Positions 28,240 through 38,042 of a DNA stretch of 64,000 nucleotides are shown one piece after another. Source of the stretch: Sphingorhabdus sp. Alg231-15 (lineage in GTDB: Bacteria > Pseudomonadota > Alphaproteobacteria > Sphingomonadales > Sphingomonadaceae); assembly GCF_900149705.1 (NCBI RefSeq), contig NZ_LT703001.1, forward strand, positions 372,001-436,000. Direction: 5' to 3'. A model generated the notes under the pieces. It was given only the letters and a program-made list of their open reading frames with translations. It made no database searches and was not told the DNA's origin. The translations under genes and the position numbers were made by a program. How positions within the stretch are numbered: the first letter of the stretch is position 1; each line of letters opens with the position of its first letter.

Positions 28240-31200
28240 CTACGCAGATTGCTTCTGCGCTAGCTTTGACAATCCCGTGGTCAGCTGTGTGAGGCCATGA
28301 AGACGCGACTTGGGATCGCGCCAGCGCCGTTCGATAAACAGTTTATTATCCGGCCTGATCCGCGCCGTTCCTTTGAGGCGGTCAGCATAGGCAAGTAGTC
28401 CCGGAACATTGGGGAACTTGTCGTTGTGAAAGCTCACCAACGCACCGCGAGGTCCCATTTCAATCTTGGCGATATGGGCTTTCACGCAGTTCAGTTTGAT
28501 TTCCATCAACTTGAGCAGATTGTCGGTTTCGACCGGCAATTCTCCGAAGCGGTCAATCATTTCAGCAGCAAAAGCCTGAATTTCCTGATGACTATCAAGC
28601 CCGTTCATGCGTCGATACAGGCCCATGCGGAGCGATAGATCGGGCACATAATTTTCGGGGATCAGGATTGGAGCATCCACGGTAATCTGCGGCGAGAAGC
28701 TCTCGGTTTCTGCATCCAGACCGGCACCCTTGGCTTTGGCCTCCAAAATCGCGTCTTCGAGCATCGACTGATAAAGTTCAAAGCCGACTTCCCGGATATG
28801 ACCGGATTGCTCGTCGCCGAGCAAGTTGCCCGCGCCGCGAATGTCGAGATCATGGCTGGCCAACTCAAAGCCTGCACCCAGGCTGTCGAGGTCACCGAGA
28901 ATTTTCAGGCGCTTTTCAGCCTTCTCGGTGATGATCCTGTCCTTTGGTGTGACCATATAGGCATAGGCCCGTGTTTTTGATCGTCCCACCCGGCCGCGAA
29001 GTTGATAAAGCTGCGCAAGACCGAACCGGTCGGCGCGATGGATGATCAATGTGTTGGCGCTTGGAATGTCGAGCCCGCTTTCGACAATGGTGGTCGCCAG
29101 CAACACATCATATTTCTTATCGTAAAAGGCGGACATACGCTCTTCGACCTGCGCCGGAGGCATCTGGCCATGGGCTACAACATAGGTGATGTCAGGCACA
29201 TATTCTTTCAGAAATTCCTCAATTTCTGGCAAGTCCGCAATGCGCGGTACGACGACGAAGCTCTGTCCGCCGCGATAATGTTCCCGCATTAATGCCTCGC
29301 GCAGGGGTATCGGGTCCCAAGGCATGACATATGTGCGCACTGCCAGCCGATCGACGGGCGGTGTCTGAATAACTGACAGCTCCCGCAAACCGGTCATCGC
29401 CATTTGCAACGTTCGGGGGATCGGTGTTGCCGTTAGGGTGAGGACATGAACGTCCGATTTCATCGCCTTCAAACGTTCTTTATGTGTGACGCCGAACCTT
29501 TGTTCTTCATCTACGATGATCAGTCCAAGGCGTTGAAATTCGACAGATTTGGCTAGAAGAGCGTGGGTGCCGATAACGATATCGATATTACCATTGGCCA
29601 TACCTTCTTTGGTTTTCTTCGCCTCTGCAGCCGGTACCAGTCTAGACAATCGGCCAATGTTAAGTGGGAATGGGCGAAAGCGCTCTTCAAAATTGGTGAA
29701 ATGTTGCCGGGCGAGCAAAGTGGTGGGAGCGATAATTGCGACCTGCATACCGGCCATGGCTGCTGCGAAAGCGGCACGCATGGCGACTTCGGTCTTGCCA
29801 AAGCCGACATCGCCGCAAACGAGCCGGTCCATCGCCTTGCCCGATCCCATATCGCCCAGGACCTCTTCGATGGCCTGTTGTTGATCGTCTGTTTCCTGAT
29901 AGGGAAAACGATCCACAAAACCGGCCATGTCCCCGGCTTCAATCTGCGCCGGTGTCGCAGGTTGTAATGCCCGCGCTGCTGCGGTTTTGAGCAATTCATG
30001 CGCAATGGCTCTTATACGCTCTTTGAGTTTGGATTTACGCCTCTGCCAGCCTTCTCCGCCCAGGCGGTCCAGCACGACTGTCTCACCGCCTTCGCCATAA
30101 CGGCTGAGAACGTCGATATTTTCCACCGGTACAAATAATTTGTCGCCACCGGCATATTTCAGGGAGACGCAGTCATGCGGGCTTTCACCGACCGGGATCG
30201 AGACAATCCCTTCGTAAAGCCCAATGCCGTGCTCCAGATGAACGACCAGATCGCCTTGACTGAGTGCTGACAATTCCGCGAGGAATGCATCACCGCTTTT
30301 GCGTCTTTTGGACTTGCGGACCAAGCGGTCGCCGAAAATGTCCTGCTCGGTGAGCAAGGCCAGGCTGTCTGTGCGAAAACCCGCTGCCAGTGGCAATATG
30401 GTCAAGGCAACTGCCGCGTCCGCCGTACTGCAGGCTTCCCAGTCGTCACAGAGCATTGCCGTCTTGACGTCATGGTCTTTCAACAAGTCAAAAAGCCGGG
30501 CGCGAGAACCCTTGCTATAACTTGCCAAGACAACCGTGGTGCCAGACTTTGTGAGCGAATTCACATGTGCAGCCAAAGCCTTGTAAATATTCTCGTTACG
30601 CGCACGTTCCGGAGAGAAGTCACGTGGGGAAGATATGGATAGCGACTGAACAGTAGCGGATTCCGGCTCATCAAATTCGCTGATGATATGGATGGGACAA
30701 TTGGTCTGCAGCTTTCGCCATTCTGCAGATTCAAGATAGAGCATTTCAGGCTTCAGCGGACGATAGCTCGAAAGATTGGCTTTGTCCGCTTCTTGCCGGT
30801 TCTTGTAATAGTCCTGGATGGAGGAAAACTGCGCGTCAGCCGCTGCAGTGACTGCCGCATCGCGAAAAATCAGCGAGTCGTCCGCAAAATAATCAAAGAA
30901 GCTCGCCAGATTATCTTCGATCAAAGGCAACCAATGCTCCATCCCGGAAAGCCGCCGACCCTCCGAAAGAGATTGGTATAGCGGATCACTGGTAGCCACG
31001 GCTCCAAATAGCTCCCGATAACGGGTGCGAAAGCGGGTGATGCTCTCTTCATCCAGCAAAACTTCGGATACGGGTAGCAGATCAAGCCCATCAATATTGC
31101 CAATAGTGCGCTGATCGGCGGGATCGAATTGGCGCAATGTGTCTATTTCATCACCAAAAAGATCGATACGCAGCGGCATCTCGGCGCCTGGAGGAAACAG

Positions 31201-31710
31201 ATCAATCAGTCCGCCGCGGGCGGCAAACTCACCGCTATCCGCGACTGTATCGACCCGAACAAAGCCATTTGCATAGAGAAAAGAAATAAGCTTTTCCTGC
31301 TCAATCATCGTTCCGGGGGCCAGTCGGGTAACGAGCTCTTTTACCCGTTCAGGTGTCAAAACCCTTTGGGTGACTGCGTTGGCCGTGGTAATCACCAGCT
31401 GAGCCGTCGAAGCGGGCGCGGCTAACCGGGACAGAGCGGCAAGGCGTTCCGATGTGGTATGCAAGGCTGGTGAAGCGCGGTCATAGGGCAGGCAATCCCA
31501 AGCCGGAAATTCGATGATCTCCAGATCCGGCTGAAAGTAACGCACGGCTTCCGCCACCGCGCTCATCGCCGCATCATCGGTCGCAATGAAAACGGTTCGT
31601 TTGCCGGATTGAACGGCGATATCCGCCAGACAATAGGGACGATATCCTGCCGTTACGCCAGCAAGCGTCATTCCGTCTTCTGCGGATAATAATCTATCTA
31701 AATACGACAC
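28240..31710 (-). CDS. mfd: transcription-repair coupling factor Mfd
   Basis: ATP-dependent DNA translocase that removes stalled RNA polymerase and recruits UvrA. The 1156 aa frame shows the UvrB-like N-terminal region, the CarD-like RNA-polymerase interaction domain (GDLVVHLEHGIGLYEGI), Walker A CGDVGFGKTEVAMR, motif II VDEEQRFGV, TATPIPRTL and the RecG-like C-terminal TRG region with LYQLRGRVGRS. The start appears to be GTG 31710 with no clear ribosome binding site. It is 35 bp downstream of sdhE, a common alphaproteobacterial arrangement, and convergent with the EAL gene. Confidence 0.97.
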   Translation of the reverse strand: MSYLDRLLSAEDGMTLAGVTAGYRPYCLADIAVQSGKRTVFIATDDAAMSAVAEAVRYFQPDLEIIEFPAWDCLPYDRASPALHTTSERLAALSRLAAPASTAQLVITTANAVTQRVLTPERVKELVTRLAPGTMIEQEKLISFLYANGFVRVDTVADSGEFAARGGLIDLFPPGAEMPLRIDLFGDEIDTLRQFDPADQRTIGNIDGLDLLPVSEVLLDEESITRFRTRYRELFGAVATSDPLYQSLSEGRRLSGMEHWLPLIEDNLASFFDYFADDSLIFRDAAVTAAADAQFSSIQDYYKNRQEADKANLSSYRPLKPEMLYLESAEWRKLQTNCPIHIISEFDEPESATVQSLSISSPRDFSPERARNENIYKALAAHVNSLTKSGTTVVLASYSKGSRARLFDLLKDHDVKTAMLCDDWEACSTADAAVALTILPLAAGFRTDSLALLTEQDIFGDRLVRKSKRRKSGDAFLAELSALSQGDLVVHLEHGIGLYEGIVSIPVGESPHDCVSLKYAGGDKLFVPVENIDVLSRYGEGGETVVLDRLGGEGWQRRKSKLKERIRAIAHELLKTAAARALQPATPAQIEAGDMAGFVDRFPYQETDDQQQAIEEVLGDMGSGKAMDRLVCGDVGFGKTEVAMRAAFAAAMAGMQVAIIAPTTLLARQHFTNFEERFRPFPLNIGRLSRLVPAAEAKKTKEGMANGNIDIVIGTHALLAKSVEFQRLGLIIVDEEQRFGVTHKERLKAMKSDVHVLTLTATPIPRTLQMAMTGLRELSVIQTPPVDRLAVRTYVMPWDPIPLREALMREHYRGGQSFVVVPRIADLPEIEEFLKEYVPDITYVVAHGQMPPAQVEERMSAFYDKKYDVLLATTIVESGLDIPSANTLIIHRADRFGLAQLYQLRGRVGRSKTRAYAYMVTPKDRIITEKAEKRLKILGDLDSLGAGFELASHDLDIRGAGNLLGDEQSGHIREVGFELYQSMLEDAILEAKAKGAGLDAETESFSPQITVDAPILIPENYVPDLSLRMGLYRRMNGLDSHQEIQAFAAEMIDRFGELPVETDNLLKLMEIKLNCVKAHIAKIEMGPRGALVSFHNDKFPNVPGLLAYADRLKGTARIRPDNKLFIERRWRDPKSRLHGLTQLTTGLSKLAQKQSA

Positions 31711-31745
31711 TTATGGAATCTATATCATTTTTTCTTTGAGGGTTT

Positions 31746-32012
31746 TCACTTGGTAAAATCAAAATAGTCGAGCTGTTGCATCGCGGTCATTTGATCGTTC
31801 TGAAATTGTTCCGGTGGTGGTTGCTTTCCAATCGCCCAGGCCATGATGTCGACATCTTCTTCTTCGAGCAGTTTTTCAAACCAGTCGATTTGCGTATCGG
31901 ACCAGGTCTGCCCCCATTTATCGAAAAAGCCACCGATCATATTATCAGCTTCCCGGGTGCCCCGATGCCAGCTGCGAAAATGGAGCCGTTTCAGCCTGAC
32001 TTCGCGTTCCAT
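31746..32012 (-). CDS. sdhE: succinate dehydrogenase assembly factor SdhE
   Basis: Small protein (88 aa) that promotes covalent FAD attachment to SdhA. It has the family signature FRSWHRGTREADNMIGGF, with the RG of the SdhE RGxxE motif, and the later EEDVDIMAWA. ATG 32012 is supported by AGGAG 7 nt upstream, although the frame is open to 32210. It is 91 bp from divergent recG and directly upstream of mfd. Confidence 0.93.
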   Translation of the reverse strand: MEREVRLKRLHFRSWHRGTREADNMIGGFFDKWGQTWSDTQIDWFEKLLEEEDVDIMAWAIGKQPPPEQFQNDQMTAMQQLDYFDFTK

Positions 32013-32103
32013 ATTTGCTCCTGAATCTTTGCTTCGCGATTGTATCAATGCACGGGGACTGTATCTGGTATATTGGTCCCGCTTGCGTATAAGGCGGATA
32101 GAC

Positions 32104-34158
32104 ATGCGGCCCGAGATACTCAATCCATTATTTGGCGAAACACAGTCGCTTAAAGGTGTTGGCAAAGCCCTAGCCAAGCCATTGGAGAAACTGCGCCTTA
32201 CGCGCGTCAAGGATCTGCTCTATCATAAACCCAGCTATTGGATGCGGCGCAAGCGGGTGCAAGAGCTGGATGAGGCGGATGTCGGCCTGACGATCATCGC
32301 CGAAGTAACACCAGCAGATTATCGCAGTGGCGGACCGCGAAGCCCGTTTCGCGTGCAGGCGACGGATGCGCAGGGCAATTATATCAGTCTGACCTTTTTT
32401 GGCCGCAACACAGGTTGGCCAAAGAAATTGCTACCCCTCGGTGAAAGCAAGATCATTTCGGGCAAGCTTGAACGCTATGGTGACGAGCTGCAGATGCTGC
32501 ATCCTGACGTTCTGGAACTGGCTGAAGAGGAAGAGATCGCACTGGTCGAGCCGATCTATCCACTATCCGACGGTCTTGGCAACAAGCGGATGGGACAACT
32601 GGTTACGCAGGCCGTGGTTTTGGCGCCGCAACTGCCGGAATGGATTGAACCGAGCTTGCTGGAAACCAAGAAGTGGGAAGGCTGGCACAAGAGTATTGCT
32701 TCTCTGCACAGCCAAGAAGATGCCGATAACGCTAACCGACTTGCCTATGACGAAATTTTTGCCAACCAACTGGCCTTCATGCTTGTTCGTGCCGATAATC
32801 GCCGCAAGAAAGGCGTCTCCATTCAAGGGGACGGGCATCTGCGGGATCAGATTAAACTGCCATTCGAGCTGACCGGCGCACAAAAACGATGCATATCGGA
32901 AATTGAAGGTGATCTGGCGCAATCTTCACCCATGCTCCGGCTTTTGCAGGGCGATGTCGGATCAGGGAAAACATTGGTTGCACTGATGGCATTGCTCAGT
33001 GCAGTTGAGGCCGGTTATCAAGGTGCCTTTTTGGCTCCGACGGAAATCTTGGCGCGACAGCATTATGAAGGGCTGCAAAAACTCCTCACTGGACTGCCAG
33101 TCAATCTTGCGATCCTCACGGGCCGGGATAAAGGGAAAATACGTGAATCCACTCTGATGGGGCTTGCCAATGGCTCCATCGACATTCTTGTTGGTACGCA
33201 TGCGATTTTTCAGGACAAGGTTCAGTATAAAAAACTCGCCGTTGCGGTCATTGATGAACAGCATAAATTCGGTGTTTCGCAGCGCTTGATGCTGACACAA
33301 AAAGCAGAAAGCACGCCGCATCTCTTGGCGATGACGGCGACGCCCATCCCGCGCACTCTGACGCTAAGCCAATATGGAGAGATGGATGTTTCGCGGATTG
33401 ATGAACTGCCGCCGGGGCGTCAGGCCATCGAAACGCGGGTCATTTCAGATGCCCGCTTACCTGAAGTGGTAGATGGACTTGGCCGTCATATCGCGAGCGG
33501 CGGACAGGCCTATTGGGTCTGTCCGTTGGTGGAAGAAAGCGAAAAAAGTGATCTGGCGGCCGCAGAAGAACGGGCAGCGGCCCTTAAGTTGCGGTTTGGC
33601 GATCAGGTCGGCCTTGTTCACGGGCGCATGAAGGGGCCTGAGAAAGATGCCGTTATGGAAAAGTTTCAGTGCGGCGAGACAAAGCTTTTGGTTGCCACCA
33701 CCGTCATTGAGGTCGGCGTCGATGTTCCCAATGCCAGCCTGATGATTATTGAGGCCGCCGATCGCTTCGGTTTGGCGCAGTTGCATCAATTGCGTGGCCG
33801 CGTGGGCAGGGGGGACGTAAAATCCAACTGTCTATTGCTGCGCGGAGATACGCTCAGCGAGACTGCACGAGCCCGTCTGACACTACTGCGGGAAACCAAT
33901 GACGGTTTCAAAATCGCCGAAGAAGATCTGCGGCTACGGGGTGCCGGTGAGTTGCTGGGGACTCGGCAATCTGGCGATGCCGGCTTTCGGGTAGCGACGC
34001 CGGACCAGATATCGCAGTTGATATCCGCGGCCACTGATGACGCCAGGCTTCTGCTGGATCGGGATGGCGGTTTGAACAGCGAGCGCGGTCAGGCCGCTCG
34101 CATCGCTTTGTATCTGTTTGAGAGAGATTGGGGTGTCAGCCTGATCCGAAGTGGCTAG
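32104..34158 (+). CDS. recG: ATP-dependent DNA helicase RecG
   Basis: Branch-migration helicase acting on stalled forks and Holliday junctions, 684 aa. The N-terminal wedge/OB region begins MRPEILNPLFGETQSLKGVG; helicase motifs are LLQGDVGSGKTLVALMAL, APTEILARQHYE, VIDEQHKFGV, MTATPIPRTLTL, and LHQLRGRVGRG with the TRG motif after it. The frame is open upstream into sdhE on the opposite strand, but MRPE at 32104 is the conserved start. It diverges from sdhE-mfd and converges with the PilZ gene. Confidence 0.97.
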   Translation: MRPEILNPLFGETQSLKGVGKALAKPLEKLRLTRVKDLLYHKPSYWMRRKRVQELDEADVGLTIIAEVTPADYRSGGPRSPFRVQATDAQGNYISLTFFGRNTGWPKKLLPLGESKIISGKLERYGDELQMLHPDVLELAEEEEIALVEPIYPLSDGLGNKRMGQLVTQAVVLAPQLPEWIEPSLLETKKWEGWHKSIASLHSQEDADNANRLAYDEIFANQLAFMLVRADNRRKKGVSIQGDGHLRDQIKLPFELTGAQKRCISEIEGDLAQSSPMLRLLQGDVGSGKTLVALMALLSAVEAGYQGAFLAPTEILARQHYEGLQKLLTGLPVNLAILTGRDKGKIRESTLMGLANGSIDILVGTHAIFQDKVQYKKLAVAVIDEQHKFGVSQRLMLTQKAESTPHLLAMTATPIPRTLTLSQYGEMDVSRIDELPPGRQAIETRVISDARLPEVVDGLGRHIASGGQAYWVCPLVEESEKSDLAAAEERAAALKLRFGDQVGLVHGRMKGPEKDAVMEKFQCGETKLLVATTVIEVGVDVPNASLMIIEAADRFGLAQLHQLRGRVGRGDVKSNCLLLRGDTLSETARARLTLLRETNDGFKIAEEDLRLRGAGELLGTRQSGDAGFRVATPDQISQLISAATDDARLLLDRDGGLNSERGQAARIALYLFERDWGVSLIRSG

Positions 34159-34160
34159 GT

Positions 34161-34487
34161 TTAGCCTTGGTCGGATTGACCGATTTCATCAAGCAACGCA
34201 ACGAAATCCGGCTCTCTAATGACCCGTTCAAATTCAAATCCGGACCGACCGCTATGGGACCAAACCAGAAATGCCTCGATACGGCCCGCAACTGGAAGGC
34301 GGACAACAACCCTATCGCCTTTGTTAAGCTCAACCTCATGGATAAACTGGCATCCATGGGCTGAGATATTGCTCAGCTTAACCGAAAATTCACCGTCTTT
34401 GCGGGTTTCACAGATCGTTTCGAAATCGACCGGAAATCGCGTTGCGCGGCGCAATTCAGGCATTTGTTTTTTCGATACGCTTGGCAT
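34161..34487 (-). CDS. PilZ domain protein
   Basis: A single-domain PilZ protein of 108 aa, a cyclic-di-GMP receptor. The two binding motifs are RRATRFP (RxxxR) at about residues 13-17 and LSNISAHG (the D/NxSxxG box) at about 38-45. ATG 34487 follows a GGAGC ribosome binding site. It converges with recG (2 bp between stops). The partner of the domain is unknown; PilZ singletons can control motility, polysaccharide or cell-cycle functions. Confidence 0.88.
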   Translation of the reverse strand: MPSVSKKQMPELRRATRFPVDFETICETRKDGEFSVKLSNISAHGCQFIHEVELNKGDRVVVRLPVAGRIEAFLVWSHSGRSGFEFERVIREPDFVALLDEIGQSDQG

Positions 34488-34574
34488 TTGAAGACGCTCC
34501 GTGGGCTGCTGGAACCTTTTATTAACTCAGTTTTCCAAACAAAAGGTAAACTAGCGTCACAAAATACCGCAATA

Positions 34575-35807
34575 TTAGTTTGAGCGCCGCAAAAGACCGT
34601 GCTTTTTCTTACCAGCTGAAATTTTGATATCACCATCCGTGGTGGCGATCATTGTTCCTGCATCCTTGATCGGCTCATCATCAATGCGTGCGCCGCCACC
34701 TGCGATCATCCTTTTTGCTTCGCCTTTGGATGCACAAAAACCGATGTTCACCAATGCGTTAAGAATAGAGATTTCGTCTTCGGCAACTTCGAGCACCGGA
34801 AGATCACCGCCGGCATTGCCGTGTTCGAACGTCTGTTGGGCAGTGCTGGCTGCATCTCTCGCCGCATCTTCGCCATGAGCCATTGCTGTCGCAGCATCTG
34901 CCAGAACTTTCTTGGCTTCATTTATCTCGGAGCCTTCCAGTGCCTCAAGCCGAGCAATTTCAGATAGATCAATGTCGGTAAAAAGTTTCAAAAACCGGCC
35001 AACGTCCGCATCTTGCGTATTGCGCCAAAATTGCCAGTAATCATACGGAGCAAGCTGATCTGCGTTCAACCACACGGCGCCGCTCGCCGTTTTGCCCATC
35101 TTGCCGCCATCGGCAGTGGTGATCAAAGGTGTCGTCAGGCCGAATAATTGTTTGCCGTCAATGCGCCGCGTGAGTTCAATACCATTTACAATATTACCCC
35201 ATTGGTCAGACCCGCCCAACTGCAGACGGCATTCATTGCGTCGGGACAGTTCCAGAAAATCATAGGCCTGAAGGATCATGTAATTAAATTCAAGAAAGGT
35301 GAGGGGCTGTTCCCGGTCGAGACGAAGTTTTACAGAATCGAACGTCAACATCCGGTTGATGGTGAAATGTGGTCCAATATCGCGCAGGAAATCTACATAT
35401 TGCAGAGCATCAAGCCAATCTGCATTGTTGATCAATACTGCATCGGTCGGACCATCTCCGAATGCCAGGAAGTTGTCGAAAATCCGTCTGATGCTCGCAA
35501 TATTTTCATTAATATCTTCCGCACTGAGCATCTTCCGGCTTTCGTCTTTGCCGGAAGGATCTCCTACTTTCGTTGTACCGCCGCCCATAACGACAATCGG
35601 CTTGTGACCAGCCTGCTGCATACGGCGCAGCATCATGATCTGGACAAGGCTGCCGACGTGCAAAGAGGGTGCCGTCGCATCAAAACCTATGTAACCGGGT
35701 ACAATCGTCTTGGATGCTGCAGCATCCAACCCATCTGCATCGGTTAATTGGTGGATATAGCCGCGATCATTCAGTAAGCGGAGGAGATCAGATTGATAAT
35801 TGGTCAT
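34575..35807 (-). CDS. tyrS: tyrosyl-tRNA synthetase
   Basis: Class I aminoacyl-tRNA synthetase charging tRNA-Tyr, 410 aa. The HIGH-equivalent lies in [11 protein letters not shown], tyrosine-binding residues include GGSDQWGNI, and the KMSKS-equivalent is [10 protein letters not shown]. The C-terminal S4 RNA-binding domain runs from about residue 340 ([17 protein letters not shown]). The start [12 protein letters not shown] at 35807 is set by family similarity; the frame is open to 36029 but overlaps the divergent gene. Only 38 bp separate its ATG from the divergent ATG at 35846. Confidence 0.97.
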   Translation of the reverse strand: MTNYQSDLLRLLNDRGYIHQLTDADGLDAAASKTIVPGYIGFDATAPSLHVGSLVQIMMLRRMQQAGHKPIVVMGGGTTKVGDPSGKDESRKMLSAEDINENIASIRRIFDNFLAFGDGPTDAVLINNADWLDALQYVDFLRDIGPHFTINRMLTFDSVKLRLDREQPLTFLEFNYMILQAYDFLELSRRNECRLQLGGSDQWGNIVNGIELTRRIDGKQLFGLTTPLITTADGGKMGKTASGAVWLNADQLAPYDYWQFWRNTQDADVGRFLKLFTDIDLSEIARLEALEGSEINEAKKVLADAATAMAHGEDAARDAASTAQQTFEHGNAGGDLPVLEVAEDEISILNALVNIGFCASKGEAKRMIAGGGARIDDEPIKDAGTMIATTDGDIKISAGKKKHGLLRRSN

Positions 35808-35845
35808 GGAGTGGTTCGTTACATGCAGCAGAGGAAACTCGCAAT

Positions 35846-36391
35846 ATGCGTTTAGACCTGCAATGTCATCCTTTGACACCCGTCTCTGTGGTTGACGAAA
35901 TTTCTCTGACCTACGAATGGCATGCACATGAAAGTCTGTGGTTGAGATATCATGCCGAAGGCTTGCTTCATGATCTGGATTTGCCGGCTTGGACAGAAGC
36001 ACGGCGCGCTGATAGATTGTGGCAAACAACCTGTTTTGAGCTATTTCTGCAGGAAAAATCTGCCAATAGATATTGCGAGTTTAACTTTTCGCCTTCCAGT
36101 CTCTGGGCCGCCTATCAGTTTTCCAACTATCGCGACGGCATGAAGCATCTGCAATTACCAAAGCAGCCAGATATCTTCCTTGATTTGAGCGATTCTCACG
36201 TCGCTATCGAAATAACACTGGGTTTGCCGGATATCTGGGGGGAAGTGCCTCTTAACGCGTCTTTTTCGGCCGTGATCGCCGAAAATAGCGGCCCCAAATC
36301 CTATTGGGCTTTATCGCACCCACCCGGTAAGCCAGATTTTCATCACAAAGATTGCTTTTCACATCAACTGAAGGCAGCAGGACATTTATGA
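35846..36391 (+). CDS. DOMON-like domain protein
   Basis: Uncharacterised 181-aa protein of a DOMON-like, sphingomonad-type family. It is predicted beta-rich with no signal peptide: [13 protein letters not shown], a central [20 protein letters not shown], and a C-terminal [15 protein letters not shown]. The start ATG 35846 follows AGAGGAAA. It overlaps the next gene (NamZ-type) by 4 nt, so the two are probably functionally connected. Similar proteins are assigned to a carbohydrate/heme-binding-like beta-sandwich fold, but no ligand can be assigned here. Confidence 0.72.
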   Translation: MRLDLQCHPLTPVSVVDEISLTYEWHAHESLWLRYHAEGLLHDLDLPAWTEARRADRLWQTTCFELFLQEKSANRYCEFNFSPSSLWAAYQFSNYRDGMKHLQLPKQPDIFLDLSDSHVAIEITLGLPDIWGEVPLNASFSAVIAENSGPKSYWALSHPPGKPDFHHKDCFSHQLKAAGHL

Positions 36392-37584
36392 AATTTGGAA
36401 TTGATCGACTTCTCGCCGAACCGGAATTACGAGCGCCGCTTGCTGGTCAACGGGTTGCTCTGCTGGCTCATCCGGCTTCTGTTACTGAAGACCTGACCCA
36501 TTCGCTTGATGCCTTGGCGCAGTGTGAGGAGATAAACCTCAGCGCCGCTTTCGGCCCGCAACATGGGCTACGTGGCGACAAACAGGATAATATGATTGAA
36601 TCACCGGACTATGTGGATCCGATCCATGAAATTCCAGTGTTCAGCTTGTATGGAGATTCCCGTCGGCCAACTGGTCAGGCGATGAGCACATTTGATGTGG
36701 TGATCATCGATCTTCAAGACTTGGGTTGCCGGATTTATACCTTCATCACGACTTTGCTCTACATGTTGGAAGCCGCTGCGGAGCACAATAAGACTGTGTG
36801 GGTACTTGATCGCCCCAATCCCGCGGGCCGTCCCATTGAAGGCATGATGCTGGAAGAAGGTTGGGAGAGTTTTGTCGGTGCTGCACCCATGCCCATGCGT
36901 CACGGGCTGACTTTGGGAGAAATGGGTGCCTGGTTTGTCAGCTATTTCAATCTTGATGTGGATTATCGCGTCATTGAAATGCAGGGATGGCAGCCTGAAG
37001 GCCCCGGATTTGGCTGGCCGACTGATCGTGTTTGGATCAATCCCAGTCCCAACGCACCGAACTTGTCAATGGCACGGGCCTATGCCGGTACCGTAATGTT
37101 GGAAGGGACAAACTTGTCAGAAGGGCGTGGAACAACCAGACCGCTCGAGCTTTTTGGCGCACCAGATATTGACGCCAAAGCCGTTATTGCCGAAATGCAA
37201 CGTAAGGCTCCGCAGTGGCTTAAGGGGTGCGTGTTAAGGGATTGCTGGTTTGAACCAACATTTCACAAACATGTCGGAATGCTTTGTAACGGCGTCCAAA
37301 TTCATCCTGAGGGCCCTTTTTACGATCACGCAGCGTTCCGTCCTTGGCGATTGCAGGCGCTTGCGCTTAAAGCCATCAGCAAAGTGCATTTCGGTTATGA
37401 ACTCTGGCGCGACTTTGCTTATGAATATGAAGAAGGGAAGCTCGCTTTTGATGTGATCAATGGTGGGCCTCGTCTGCGAGAATGGATTGAGAGTCCATCA
37501 ACCATTGCCAATGACCTCGAAGCGATTGCGGCGCCAGATGAGCGTATGTGGGGGCAAATGTTACAGGACTATCTGATCTACTAA
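36388..37584 (+). CDS. DUF1343 / exo-beta-N-acetylmuramidase NamZ family protein
   Basis: 398-aa member of the DUF1343 family, whose characterised member NamZ releases terminal MurNAc from peptidoglycan fragments. Family landmarks seen are AFGPQHGLRGDKQDNM, VFSLYGDSRRPT, VIDLQDLGCRIYTF, LDRPNPAGRPIEG and LSEGRGTTRP. No clear signal peptide is present at the ATG (36388), so a cytosolic role or a different export route is possible. Start and stop of the neighbouring DOMON-like gene overlap. A product of such an enzyme (MurNAc) is what AmgK and MurU, encoded 26 kb away, would recycle; this link is inference. Confidence 0.82.
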   Translation: MKFGIDRLLAEPELRAPLAGQRVALLAHPASVTEDLTHSLDALAQCEEINLSAAFGPQHGLRGDKQDNMIESPDYVDPIHEIPVFSLYGDSRRPTGQAMSTFDVVIIDLQDLGCRIYTFITTLLYMLEAAAEHNKTVWVLDRPNPAGRPIEGMMLEEGWESFVGAAPMPMRHGLTLGEMGAWFVSYFNLDVDYRVIEMQGWQPEGPGFGWPTDRVWINPSPNAPNLSMARAYAGTVMLEGTNLSEGRGTTRPLELFGAPDIDAKAVIAEMQRKAPQWLKGCVLRDCWFEPTFHKHVGMLCNGVQIHPEGPFYDHAAFRPWRLQALALKAISKVHFGYELWRDFAYEYEEGKLAFDVINGGPRLREWIESPSTIANDLEAIAAPDERMWGQMLQDYLIY

Positions 37585-37698
37585 GACAGGCAATCAGTCT
37601 GTTTGAAGGTCATGGCCCTTGATCACTCGCGCTAACATGACGGAGAGGTCCGGGCGTATGAGCAAAGGCAATGAAAATGCTGCGATGCAACATAAGTC

Positions 37699-37726
37699 TT
37701 GCGTCCTTGTGCTTTCGTGATATTTT
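37699..37726 (+). promoter_or_regulatory. candidate promoter placing the start codon at +1
   Basis: TTGCGT (37699-37704), a 16-nt spacer and TATTTT (37721-37726). The -10 box ends 6 nt before the ATG at 37733, so transcription would begin at or next to the start codon, giving a leaderless mRNA. By-eye and unverified. Confidence 0.3.
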
Positions 37727-37732
37727 GCCTTC

Positions 37733-38035
37733 ATGTTACCAAGCAAAGAATTTTTCGAAGGTGTAGCGCTGAAAAAATGCGTCTCGGCGACTTATAACCG
37801 TATGCAGGTTATATTGGCGCCGCACATTCTTTACACACGCCATGATGAAATGCATGTTGATGCCGTCACGGTCGAACGGGAAGGGGAGCCTCCTCGCGAG
37901 TTTAAATTGGGAACTTTCAAGCTCTCCGGTTTAAAGGATGTCTCCGTCGAAGAGCGGCAATTTGAACCTTATGATCTTTTTGATGCCACAGCTGAGAAAT
38001 ATCAGGGCACAACGTTAATGGCGGTGGAAGCTTAG
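37733..38035 (+). CDS. hypothetical protein, 100 aa
   Basis: Not recognised. The frame has normal codon use and a complete ORF with ATG at 37733. The protein is predicted beta-rich and soluble, with no signal or membrane segment; HVDAVTVEREGEPPREFKLG followed by FKLSGL faintly recalls the ligand-sensing WYL fold, but the similarity is too weak to name it. It stands alone between the NamZ-type gene and the convergent VWA gene (stops 7 bp apart) and has no Shine-Dalgarno. Confidence 0.6.
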   Translation: MLPSKEFFEGVALKKCVSATYNRMQVILAPHILYTRHDEMHVDAVTVEREGEPPREFKLGTFKLSGLKDVSVEERQFEPYDLFDATAEKYQGTTLMAVEA

Positions 38036-38042
38036 AATTTGA

